From positions 1 to 62,466 of the forward strand of contig NZ_SRYG01000018.1 of NCBI RefSeq assembly GCF_004793885.1: a DNA stretch of 62,466 nt. Direction: 5' to 3'. The notes under the pieces were generated by a model. It saw nothing but the letters and a program-made list of their open reading frames with translations, was not told where the DNA came from and made no database searches. The stretch comes from Dubosiella muris. GTDB taxonomy: Bacteria; Bacillota_I; Bacilli_A; Erysipelotrichales; Erysipelotrichaceae. Below, in pieces: positions 8,447 through 16,209 of the stretch. The translations under genes were made by a program, and so were the position numbers. Numbering within the stretch: the stretch's first letter is position 1; every line of letters starts with the position of its first letter.

Positions 8447-10591
8447 ATGCGTCAGGAAATCAATGCACTGCTACAAAAAAATGAAAAGATGACGCTTCAA
8501 CAAATCGAGCAGGCGCTCGATTTGCATACAAGCGCCCAAATCAAGGAATTGATGGAAACGCTTCAAACGCTTGAAGATGAAAGAAAAATTTATAACGACC
8601 ACACCCATTATATTTGGATCGACAACGACCAGTATTTTATTGGGCGGGTCAAAGACGTTTCGAAATTCGAGCTGGCCATCATCAATCCGGAAGGGAAAAT
8701 TTACGTTCCAAAATCCAACGCGAAAGATGCGTTTGACCGCGACGAGGTTCTTGTCCACAAGACAAAAGAAGGCAATCGGGTCGTTCACATTTACTCGCGT
8801 GGCGTGAAAAACATCACCGGAACGTTTTATCGGGACCGGGATGGATGGCGCTTCCGCTCGGATGTCGATTTGCATACCTCCTTTAAAGTGACAAACCTAA
8901 AACAATTCTCGTTGTCCAACAACGTGAAAGCGGTCGTGGAAATCGAAAAATACTCGCGTCCGCTGGAAGTGAAAATCATTCGACTCATCGGCCCGGCCAA
9001 CGAAGCCGGCGTCGATGTGACCGCGCTGCTTTACGAAAACGAAGTCCGTCAGGAATTCCCGGAACCCGTCATTGAACAAGTCAAAGAAGTGAGCGACCAT
9101 GTGACGGAATCCGAATGCCAAGGACGAACCGACTTCAGAGATTTGCTGACCGTCACCATCGACGGCGACGATTCGAAAGACTTCGACGACGCGATCTCGC
9201 TGGAAAAAACGAAAGACGGATACCGTCTGTATGTCCATATCGCCGATGTATCCCATTATGTGCAGGAAAACAGCGCGCTCGATCAGGAGGCGTATTTGCG
9301 GGGAACGAGCGTGTATGTCGTGGACCGCTGCGTCCCGATGCTTCCATTTGAGCTAAGCAACGGCATCTGCTCCTTGAACCCGGACGTGGATCGCCTCACC
9401 TTGTCTTGCGTGATGGATATCGACAACAACGGAAAAGTCGTCAAATACGATATCGTGCCTTCCATCATCCATTCCGACAAACGGTGTACCTACAACAACG
9501 TCAACCGTGTGCTGAAAGGGGACACGGAAGTGCAGGCGGAATACGCGGACGTCAAAGAAATGCTGCTGAACTTTGAACAGCTGACGAAGCTGCTTCAAAA
9601 ACAAACGAAAAACCGCGGCTCAATCAACTTTTCAACGAAAGAGCCGAAAATTATTTTGAATAAAAAAGGAAAGCCAATCGACGTTCAGGTCAAAGAGCGC
9701 GGCTACGCCGAGCAAATGATCGAAGAAGCGATGGTGCTCGCCAACGTGTGCGTGGCCAACTATTTGAACCAGCACAAGTTCCCGGGCGTGTTCCGGGTTC
9801 ACGAAAAACCAGATCCGGAAAAAGTCGAAACGCTGTATCAAATCGCGAAAGTGTTCAATGTGCCGGCTGATTTGCCAAAAGATGTCAGCGCGTTGGAAAT
9901 CCAGCGGTTCCTGGAAACGATTGACGACGAAACAGCGCAAGAAGTGCTTTCGCTTGTCGCGCTGCGCACGATGCAAAAAGCCCGTTACGACGCGGACTGC
10001 ATCGGTCATTTCGGATTGGCGCTCGACGAGTACTGCCATTTCACGTCGCCGATTCGCCGTTACTCGGATCTAGTCGTGCACCGGATGCTGCGCCGTTACT
10101 GCTTCGACAAAAACAAGGACGCCCGCCAATACGAGAAGGACAAGCTGAAAGTCCGCACGCAATCCGCCCATATTTCTGAAAAGGAAAAAGACGCGGTCAA
10201 CGCGGAACGGACGGTCAACGACTACAAGATGGCGCAATTTATGGAAAACAAAATCGGACAGAAGTTTTTAGGAACGATTATCAGCGTCATGAATTTTGGT
10301 TTCTTCGTTGAACTGGATAACACGATTGAAGGTCTTGTCCCAATGCATACGCTCATGGACGACTACTATAACTACGACGAGGATACGATGTCGCTTGTTG
10401 GCGAAAACAACGGCAAAGTATTCCAAATCGGGCAAAAAATCAACGTGCTTTGCACCGATGTGGACGCCGCCAAAGGACAGGTGACGTTCGGAATCGAACA
10501 AAACAGCACCCGCAAGGCGAAGGAAATTCCATTTGAAAAGAAATTTCCAAAACGGGGCCGTGAAAAAGCCAAAGCCGGCGCGAAACGCTAA
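8447..10591 (+). CDS. rnr: Ribonuclease R
   Basis: A 714-residue 3'-5' exoribonuclease that digests structured RNA. It has an N-terminal winged-helix and cold-shock part, the RNB catalytic domain (about 230-560, with the metal-binding run TIDGDDSKDFDDA), and a C-terminal S1 domain (about 600-680) followed by a basic tail. GGAGG precedes ATG 8447; an upstream TTG is less likely. smpB, often next to rnr, is absent here. Confidence 0.97.
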   Translation: MRQEINALLQKNEKMTLQQIEQALDLHTSAQIKELMETLQTLEDERKIYNDHTHYIWIDNDQYFIGRVKDVSKFELAIINPEGKIYVPKSNAKDAFDRDEVLVHKTKEGNRVVHIYSRGVKNITGTFYRDRDGWRFRSDVDLHTSFKVTNLKQFSLSNNVKAVVEIEKYSRPLEVKIIRLIGPANEAGVDVTALLYENEVRQEFPEPVIEQVKEVSDHVTESECQGRTDFRDLLTVTIDGDDSKDFDDAISLEKTKDGYRLYVHIADVSHYVQENSALDQEAYLRGTSVYVVDRCVPMLPFELSNGICSLNPDVDRLTLSCVMDIDNNGKVVKYDIVPSIIHSDKRCTYNNVNRVLKGDTEVQAEYADVKEMLLNFEQLTKLLQKQTKNRGSINFSTKEPKIILNKKGKPIDVQVKERGYAEQMIEEAMVLANVCVANYLNQHKFPGVFRVHEKPDPEKVETLYQIAKVFNVPADLPKDVSALEIQRFLETIDDETAQEVLSLVALRTMQKARYDADCIGHFGLALDEYCHFTSPIRRYSDLVVHRMLRRYCFDKNKDARQYEKDKLKVRTQSAHISEKEKDAVNAERTVNDYKMAQFMENKIGQKFLGTIISVMNFGFFVELDNTIEGLVPMHTLMDDYYNYDEDTMSLVGENNGKVFQIGQKINVLCTDVDAAKGQVTFGIEQNSTRKAKEIPFEKKFPKRGREKAKAGAKR

Positions 10592-10596
10592 AAAAG

Positions 10597-10620
10597 ACCA
10601 CGCTTAGTCGTGGTTTTTTT
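10597..10620. terminator. Shared terminator of rnr and the MerR gene
   Basis: Stem 10597-10602 with 10609-10614, followed by T residues on the plus strand and flanked by A residues, so it works both ways. The stop codon of the MerR gene (TAA, 10606-10604) lies in the loop. Confidence 0.85.
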
Positions 10621-11419
10621 CATGGAGGATCGGAATGAAAATGCACGTCACATACTCGTCCATGGAAGCGATGGCGAACTCGTTCAAGCCAAACTCGTAC
10701 GCGTTGGTGCCAAGGGTGAGGCGGTTGGCTTTCACGAACGAGAGAATGCGCTCGTAAAACGAGGGCAGCTCGTTCCAGTCGCCTTTGTGGCACGCGAAGA
10801 CATAGGGACCCTCAGGAAGGGACACGCATTCATGATCGGGCGCGTCGTCCAGCGCGATCGAGTAAATGCCGTCGTAGGTTTGCCAGTCGTGCGCCATGAT
10901 CTTGTTGACGCGGATGTACTCGCCCATGCCCATGCGGATTTGCGCGCTGCCCCAGTTTTCTTTCGCCAGCGCGTACACTTGTTCGATGTCGTTTTGATCG
11001 TAGTGGAACGGGAGCACGCGCAGCCGCATAGCCGGAAGCGTTCGGACCTCGATGGTGGAATGGACAAGCTGATCATAAAACGAAAGACGGCGTTTTAAAG
11101 ACTCGAGGACGTTTTGCGTTTCTTTGAGTTTTCGAATGGCCGCTTCCACCTCGGTTTGTTTTTGGGTGAGGATGGAAAGCAAGGCGTCGGCGTTGGGATG
11201 GCGCTGGTACGCCCGAATCTCGTCGATGCGCATGCGCAGCTCTTTGAGCATCTGGATGTATTCAAAGTCGATATTTTGCCGGAAATCGTACAGGCGGTAG
11301 CCGTTTTCACTTTTCGTGTTGGGCGAAAACAAGCCGATCTCGTCATAGTAATGCAATGTGCGCTTATTGACATCGTGCAGACGGGCGAATTGGGAAATCG
11401 TCATTTTTTTATCGTTCAT
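10604..11419 (-). CDS. MerR family regulator with GyrI-like effector domain
   Basis: A 271-residue regulator. An N-terminal MerR winged helix (4-70: ISQFARLHDVNKRTLHYYDEIGL) is followed by a dimerising coiled coil (about 75-115) and a GyrI-like ligand-binding domain (about 120-270), the layout of BmrR/TipA-like drug sensors. It is divergent from the acetyltransferase gene, whose promoter has the long 19-bp spacer that MerR proteins twist into register. It very likely activates that gene in response to a small molecule. Confidence 0.9.
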   Translation of the reverse strand: MNDKKMTISQFARLHDVNKRTLHYYDEIGLFSPNTKSENGYRLYDFRQNIDFEYIQMLKELRMRIDEIRAYQRHPNADALLSILTQKQTEVEAAIRKLKETQNVLESLKRRLSFYDQLVHSTIEVRTLPAMRLRVLPFHYDQNDIEQVYALAKENWGSAQIRMGMGEYIRVNKIMAHDWQTYDGIYSIALDDAPDHECVSLPEGPYVFACHKGDWNELPSFYERILSFVKANRLTLGTNAYEFGLNEFAIASMDEYVTCIFIPILHEKNHD

Positions 11420-11433
11420 CTCTGTTTCTCCTC

Positions 11434-11464
11434 TTGACTTTACAGTTACTGTAACCTTTATGAT
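11434..11464 (+). promoter_or_regulatory. MerR-type promoter with 19-bp spacer and palindromic operator
   Basis: TTGACT (11434-11439) and TATGAT (11459-11464) are 19 bp apart. The spacer holds the palindrome TTACAGTTACTGTAA (11440-11454, 7-bp arms around one base). This geometry is the hallmark of MerR-activated promoters. It drives the acetyltransferase gene. Confidence 0.88.
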
Positions 11465-11493
11465 GGGTTTGTCAAGAAAAAGGAGGATAAACG

Positions 11494-12117
11494 ATGGCAG
11501 TTTATTTTAGACAATACAAGGAACAGGATTTCGAAGCGCTCGAAGACATTGTGCGAAAGACGTGGCACTACGACGATTTATGCTCGCCCAAAACGGCGAA
11601 ACAGCTTGCGCGCGTCTTCCTGACGAGCTGTTTGACGAACTACACGTTTTCGCGGGTGGCAATCGTGGACGGGGAAGTGCAAGGCGTGATTTTGGTCAAA
11701 GACGCGGCGAGCCACCGGCCAACGTTTCAAAGTTGCTGGCGGCAGTCCATGGCGATCTTTCGACTGCTTCTGAGCGCGGAAGGAAGAAAAGTCATGGACA
11801 TTTTTGGCTCGGTCAGCCGTGTGGACGAGGAGCTGCTAAAGGAAGCCGGAACGAAATACGCCGGCGAGCTGGCGTTGTTCGCGTTGAGCGAGTCGTGCCG
11901 GGGACAGGGCATCGGGAAAAGGCTGTACGAGGAAGGGATGCGTTATCTTTCGTACAACGGGGTGGACAACTTTTACTTGTTTACGGACACGTCGTGCAAT
12001 TATGGCTTTTACGAGCATCAGGGCTTGAAGCGGCGCGTCCAGCGGCAAAAGGAAGTTGTCGTCAACGGGATGAAGCAGGGGATGAATTTCTTCATTTACG
12101 ACAACGTGCAAGGATAG
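11494..12117 (+). CDS. GNAT family N-acetyltransferase
   Basis: A 207-residue acetyltransferase. The acetyl-CoA-binding motif A is seen in ALSESCRGQGIGKRLYEEGM (about 129-148, R/Q-x-x-G-x-G/A core). AAAGGAGG precedes the ATG. Its only obvious control is the MerR-type promoter, so it is probably induced by a compound it modifies or that its product protects against. The substrate is unknown. Confidence 0.88.
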   Translation: MAVYFRQYKEQDFEALEDIVRKTWHYDDLCSPKTAKQLARVFLTSCLTNYTFSRVAIVDGEVQGVILVKDAASHRPTFQSCWRQSMAIFRLLLSAEGRKVMDIFGSVSRVDEELLKEAGTKYAGELALFALSESCRGQGIGKRLYEEGMRYLSYNGVDNFYLFTDTSCNYGFYEHQGLKRRVQRQKEVVVNGMKQGMNFFIYDNVQG

Positions 12118-12118
12118 G

Positions 12119-12152
12119 AAAAAGCTGTGCGCAACGAGGCGTACAGCTTTTT
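12119..12152. terminator. Bidirectional terminator between the GNAT and MATE genes
   Basis: A 14-bp stem with one G-T pair (12119-12132 with 12139-12152), A residues on one side and T residues on the other; it serves both convergent genes. Confidence 0.88.
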
Positions 12153-12158
12153 GCCTAC

Positions 12159-13549
12159 TCAATCGGAAGATAGCTGGCGATTGATGCGCCAAACCGCGAC
12201 CGCCACAAAACAGCCAGTCACCGCGTCGGCAAGCGGCATGGAGAACAGCAGTCCCGTCAATCCAAAAAAGCAAGGAAGCAGCAGGGCGAAACCAATACCG
12301 AACACGAGTTCGCGTAAGATAGAAAGAATCGTGGATTGCCACGCTTTGCCCATCGCCTGCAAAAAGATGAATACGGCCTTGTTAAGACAGGCGATCACGA
12401 TCATGCTAAAATATATTCGAAACGCGCGCAAAGCGAAAGTCGTGTAATAGACGCTTTCGTTGGCGCTTCCAAACAACCGAGCAAGCGGACGCGGAAACAG
12501 CTCGGCGACGCAAAACGCCGCGATTCCCACCACGGCTTCGGCAAAAAGAAGCTTGTGGAGAAGCTGTCGGACCCGGTCATAAGCGTTGGCTCCCATATTG
12601 TAGCCAACGATTGAATGCATCCCGCCGCCATGCCGATGACAATGCTTATAACGATTTGGAAAAACTTCATGACGATTCCAATGACGGCAATCGGGATCTG
12701 GGCGTAAGCAGGATTGGAGAAAACCGGATCGAGCGCGCTGTATTTGCCCGCCATACGGTTGATGACGGCCATGGAGGCGACAATGGAAATTTGCGCAAGA
12801 AAGCTCGTCATGCCAAGCTTCAGCGTCCGGAAAATGATCTTTTTTTGCAGGCGAAAGCTCGCCGCAACCAGCTGGATGGTTTGGAAGCGGAGCGCGTAGC
12901 CAAACGACAGAAGGCATGTAACGGCTTGCCCGAGAATGGTTGCCATGGCCGCTCCGGCCATGCCCAGATGGAAAGCGAAAATAAAAATCGGATCCAGAAC
13001 GAGGTTGATCAGCGCGCCGGAAATGGCGGCCATCATGGCGAAGCGCGGACTGCCGTCGGCGCGGATAATGGGATTCATCATTTGTCCAAACATATACAGC
13101 GGGATCCCCCAGGTAATGATGGAAAAATATTCTTTGGCGAAAGTGAAGGTGCGTACGTTGACGGCACCGCCAAACATTTTTAAAATCGAGTCGCCAAGCC
13201 ACAAATATGTCGCAAGAAGAAGCAAAGAGAGAACGGTGTTGACAACGATGGAATTCCCGACAGACACCGCAGCCGATCGTGGCTGCTTGCTTCCAAAAGC
13301 GATAGACAAAAAGGCGCAGCAGCCATCGCCAATCATGACGGAAAGCGCCAGCGCGACGACTGTCAACGGAAAAACGACCGTATTTGCCGCGTTGCCGTAC
13401 GAGCCTAAATACGTGGCGTTGGCGATGAAAATCTGGTCGACGATGTTGTAAAGGGCGCCAATCAGCAAAGAGAGAATGCAGGGAAGCGCGTAGGCGCGCA
13501 TGAGGACTTCGATTTTCTCCGTCCCAAGAGCAGATTGTGAATGATTCAT
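12159..13549 (-). pseudogene. Frameshifted MATE family multidrug exporter
   Basis: The two halves of a roughly 460-residue MATE antiporter lie in two frames. The first half (13549 down to about 12620) runs MNHSQSALGTEK... through many membrane helices to VIGMAAG. The second half continues in another frame as MHSIVGYNMGANAYDRV and ends INRQLSSD at 12159. The switch falls in GGCGGGATGCAT (about 12615-12623) and is explained by one missing base. AGGAGG precedes the start. MATE proteins export cationic drugs with Na+ or H+. Either a real inactivating mutation or a sequencing error; both halves otherwise look intact. Confidence 0.88.
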
Positions 13550-13568
13550 AAAACCTCCTAAAACGCAA

Positions 13569-13607
13569 AAAAGCGCAAGCCTGACTAGACTTACGCAAAT
13601 TTTTTTT
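13569..13607 (-). terminator. Hairpin with T tract in the MATE leader
   Basis: On the minus strand GCGTAAG and CTTGCGC pair (one wobble) around a 10-nt loop, followed by TTTTTT, about 20 nt before the MATE ribosome binding site. It may be the terminator of the upstream phosphatase operon, an attenuator of the MATE gene, or both. Confidence 0.6.
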
Positions 13608-13608
13608 T

Positions 13609-13664
13609 GCTACATGTACCCATTTTATAGCATAAAGCTACATGTACCCATTTTATAGCATAAA
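13609..13664 (-). repeat. Tandem 28-bp duplication covering the MATE -10 region
   Basis: Two exact head-to-tail copies (13609-13636 and 13637-13664). Each carries, on the minus strand, TGCTATAAAATGG and the palindrome TACATGTA. Confidence 0.95.
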
Positions 13665-13680
13665 AAATGCAGGATTTCAA
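13652..13680 (-). promoter_or_regulatory. Promoter of the MATE gene
   Basis: On the minus strand TTGAAA (13680-13675), 17-bp spacer, TATAAA (13657-13652), TGC before the -10 box. The -10 box lies in the promoter-proximal copy of the 28-bp repeat. Transcripts would carry a leader of about 95 nt including the second copy and the hairpin. Confidence 0.65.
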
Positions 13681-13686
13681 TTTTTT

Positions 13687-14457
13687 TCAATCGGGAAGCA
13701 ACCCAAAATGACGCAGCGCGAAGGCCACGCCTTCCTCTTCGACGGTTCGCGTGACGTAATCGGCCGCGTTTTTCAATCCTTCCATCGCGTTGCCCATCGC
13801 CACGCCGATACCAGCTTTGCGAAGCATATCCAAATCGTTGAGGCCGTCGCCAAACGCAATCGTCTCCGAAGGCTCGGCGCCAAAATGGCGGGCGACTCGA
13901 AGGAGTCCCTGGTCTTTGCCACCATCCTTTGGGATGACGTCCAGACCATAGTCGCACCAGTACGTCACTTTTGTTTGGCGGGTTGCCGGTAAAAGAACCG
14001 GCGCGTCGTCGTAGTGCATGCCGACTAGGATTTGATACACCGTCTCCTGGCGCATTTGCTCAAAGCGCGCCAAGTCGACGAGGGAATCGTTGTTGACGTA
14101 GCGGCGCAAGTTGGCGTTGGCGAAATTGATCGCCATGCCGTTTTCGGTCGCGAGGCAGACGCCGTATCCTGCCTGTCGCGCGTTGGCGATCACCTGCTCG
14201 ACTTCCTGCGGATCCATCGGAATTTGAAAGACGCACTCGTCGTTGGCGAAAAACATTTGGCCGTTGAAACATAAAATCCCGTCAAATCGGACATTGTCGA
14301 ATACGGGAACGACGGAAAGCGGCCGGCCGGTGGCGATGACGAGCTTCACTCCGTTTTTTTGCAGCGCGTTCAAGGCGCGGGCGCAATCGTTTGAAAGGCG
14401 GGAAGCGCCAAAGGGCAGCAGCGTGCCGTCGATATCGAAAAAAGCGACTTTGATCAT
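13687..14457 (-). CDS. Cof-type HAD-IIB phosphatase
   Basis: A 256-residue sugar-phosphatase-like protein. FFDIDGTLL carries nucleophile D8 and acid D10; VIATGRP is typical of Cof proteins, and AFGDGLNDLDMLRKAGIGVAMGNA forms motif IV. A type IIB cap lies between. It starts 4 nt inside the end of the preceding paralogue, so the two are coupled. Substrates are probably phosphorylated sugars or cofactors. Confidence 0.92.
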   Translation of the reverse strand: MIKVAFFDIDGTLLPFGASRLSNDCARALNALQKNGVKLVIATGRPLSVVPVFDNVRFDGILCFNGQMFFANDECVFQIPMDPQEVEQVIANARQAGYGVCLATENGMAINFANANLRRYVNNDSLVDLARFEQMRQETVYQILVGMHYDDAPVLLPATRQTKVTYWCDYGLDVIPKDGGKDQGLLRVARHFGAEPSETIAFGDGLNDLDMLRKAGIGVAMGNAMEGLKNAADYVTRTVEEEGVAFALRHFGLLPD

Positions 14458-15236
14458 GCGAGCACCTCGAAATGGCGCAGCGCGTAGGCGATCCCGTCCG
14501 CTTTGACAGAACGGGTCACAAAGCGAGCCGCCTGCCGGACAGCCGGGGTCGCGTTGCCCATGGAAACCGGAAGACCGACGGCTTGCAGCATTTCCAAATC
14601 GTTGTCCCCGTCGCCAAACGCCATCGCCTCGGCTTTGGAAAACCCGAAATACGCCAGAACCTTTTGGACGCTTGCGCCTTTGGAACTGCCTTTGGGAACG
14701 AGATCGCTTGCGGTTGGGTACCAGCCAACCATGTCAACGCTTTCTAGTCCGTCGAGAAGAGTTTCTTTTTCCGTAACCGGCATGGCGATCATGCCTTGGT
14801 AAATCGGCTGGTCGAGAAACGTTTCCAAATCACGTTCCGGCTCGATGACTTCGCAATGCTGGCGGGCGATCGCCATGTACTCTTCCAAGAGCGGATCGAA
14901 AAAAGGGGCGCGCATTTCCTGTTTGGCGGCGAATAAAACCGGCTTGCCGTTTTTTTGGCTCCAATGGCGCAGCTTTTCAATGTCGGCGGGGGAAATCGTG
15001 GTTGCGTGGACGATCGTGTCGTGCACGAAGGCGAGGGAACCGTTAAAATGAATCGAAGCGTCCCATTCCACACCGGGGAAGCGGGGCGTGGCGTAAGGCG
15101 GCCGGCCGGTGGCTACGACGATTTTGACGCCTTTGTCTTGCAAGGCGCGCAAGGCGAGCATGGTGGAGGCAGACGGCATGTCGGCGCCGTAATCGAGCAG
15201 CGTGCCGTCCATATCGAAAAAAACGATTTTGATCAT
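14454..15236 (-). CDS. Cof-type HAD-IIB phosphatase, paralogue
   Basis: A 260-residue paralogue of the next gene: FFDMDGTLLDYG (D8, D10), VVATGRPP, and AFGDGDNDLEMLQAVGLPVSMGNA near the C-terminus. The shared layout and ATGA overlap point to a tandem duplication followed by divergence in the cap, hence probably different substrates. AAGGAAAAGAT precedes the ATG and a TATAAT box lies at about 15275 on this strand. Confidence 0.92.
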   Translation of the reverse strand: MIKIVFFDMDGTLLDYGADMPSASTMLALRALQDKGVKIVVATGRPPYATPRFPGVEWDASIHFNGSLAFVHDTIVHATTISPADIEKLRHWSQKNGKPVLFAAKQEMRAPFFDPLLEEYMAIARQHCEVIEPERDLETFLDQPIYQGMIAMPVTEKETLLDGLESVDMVGWYPTASDLVPKGSSKGASVQKVLAYFGFSKAEAMAFGDGDNDLEMLQAVGLPVSMGNATPAVRQAARFVTRSVKADGIAYALRHFEVLA

Positions 15237-15343
15237 ATCTTTTCCTTCTTTCTTGACTTTCAGTCGGTTTCATTATACAGAAAAAAAGTTTGGCGAGCCA
15301 TATGGTGGAATCGGTAAAAAAAATGTCCTTTCCCGCTCTTGAT

Positions 15344-15371
15344 TTGACGCCAGAATGAGAGCGGTTACAAT
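15344..15371 (+). promoter_or_regulatory. Promoter of the ankyrin/EF-G-like unit
   Basis: TTGACG (15344-15349), 16-bp spacer, TACAAT (15366-15371). It starts a leader of about 145 nt before the ankyrin gene. Confidence 0.65.
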
Positions 15372-15386
15372 AGAACCAGTAACAGG

Positions 15387-15456
15387 AAGAGGTGGTTAAA
15401 ATGACAAAATACAATGTTGCGAACACATCGAGAATCAATGAAACCGCCTCTTTTTT
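15387..15456 (+). terminator. Long-loop terminator sequestering the leader-peptide ribosome site
   Basis: The arms 15387-15397 and 15442-15452 pair over 11 bp (one G-T pair), followed by T residues to 15456. The 5' arm contains the GAGG of the leader ORF's ribosome binding site; the loop is 44 nt. Confidence 0.55.
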
Positions 15457-15466
15457 GAGGCCATAA
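15401..15466 (+). CDS. Possible 21-residue leader peptide
   Basis: An ORF of 21 codons (MTKYNVANTS... ending ETASFLRP) with AGGAAGAGG 9 nt upstream. It spans the loop and the whole 3' arm of the hairpin at 15387-15452, so a translating ribosome would open that hairpin. It is too short to judge by coding bias; its role as a leader peptide is inferred from position only. Confidence 0.4.
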   Translation: MTKYNVANTSRINETASFLRP

Positions 15467-15497
15467 CTGGGATGCGACCAAACCATTCCAGTTTTTT
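15465..15497 (+). terminator. Second hairpin with T tract in the ankyrin leader
   Basis: AACTGGGA pairs with TTCCAGTT (one wobble) and is followed by TTTTTTG, ending 13 nt before the GGGAGG site of the ankyrin gene. Confidence 0.6.
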
Positions 15498-15525
15498 GTT
15501 GGAACGTATAGGGAGGAACACAATC

Positions 15526-16197
15526 ATGGATCAAAATTTTAACAAAGTATTTTGGGACGCCTGCGCAAATGGCGATTTCCCGATGGTATGCGCGCAAATC
15601 AAGACCGGCGCGGATGTCAACTACCAAAACGGCGACGGCAGAACGGCGCTCATGCGCTCGGCGAAACGCGACCGCAAAGACGTCGTGCAGGTGCTGATCG
15701 ACAATGGCGCGGACGTGAACGCCTCGGATAATAAAGGAAAGACCGCGCTTATGGCCGCCGCGAAAAAAGGAAACAAAACCATCTGCAAAGCGCTGCTCGA
15801 TGCCGGCGCGGACGTGAACGCCAAAGACGACAACGGGCGCACGGCGCTGATGCGCGCGGCTCTTCTCGGGCAGGATCGCTGCGTGGAAACGCTGCTGGAC
15901 TACGGAGCGGACATCAACGCCCAGGACGAGGCAGGACGAAGCGCGCTGATGGAGGCGTGCATCGCGTTCAAACGGGATACGATCGCGATGCTGCTCGAGC
16001 GCAACGCGGATGTCAACTTGTTCGACAACAACGGCTGCACGGCGCTGATGCGCGCGGCGTACGGGGGATACCCGTCGCTTGTTGAAAAGCTGCTCGCCTT
16101 TGGCGCGGACAAAGATATGGAAGACAAACAAGGAAATGTGGCGCTCGATTACGTGCGCGAACATTGCAGAGCTCAACTTGAGCCGATCTTGAAATAG
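15526..16197 (+). CDS. Ankyrin repeat protein
   Basis: A 223-residue protein made of six consecutive 33-residue ankyrin repeats, each with the G-TALM-A...LL--GADVN-- pattern (for example DGRTALMRSA, KGKTALMAAA, NGRTALMRAA). No signal peptide. Ankyrin repeats are protein-binding scaffolds. GGGAGG precedes ATG 15526; an upstream in-frame ATG overlaps the terminator. It lies 12 nt before the EF-G-like gene and shares its transcript. The partner is unknown. Confidence 0.93.
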   Translation: MDQNFNKVFWDACANGDFPMVCAQIKTGADVNYQNGDGRTALMRSAKRDRKDVVQVLIDNGADVNASDNKGKTALMAAAKKGNKTICKALLDAGADVNAKDDNGRTALMRAALLGQDRCVETLLDYGADINAQDEAGRSALMEACIAFKRDTIAMLLERNADVNLFDNNGCTALMRAAYGGYPSLVEKLLAFGADKDMEDKQGNVALDYVREHCRAQLEPILK

Positions 16198-16209
16198 GAG
16201 GAAACCATC

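Noticed and set aside
15384-15500. A T-box in the ankyrin leader
   Set aside because: No GGTGG-type T-box core; only GAGGTGGTT in a terminator arm. The real T-box is at 47480-47694.
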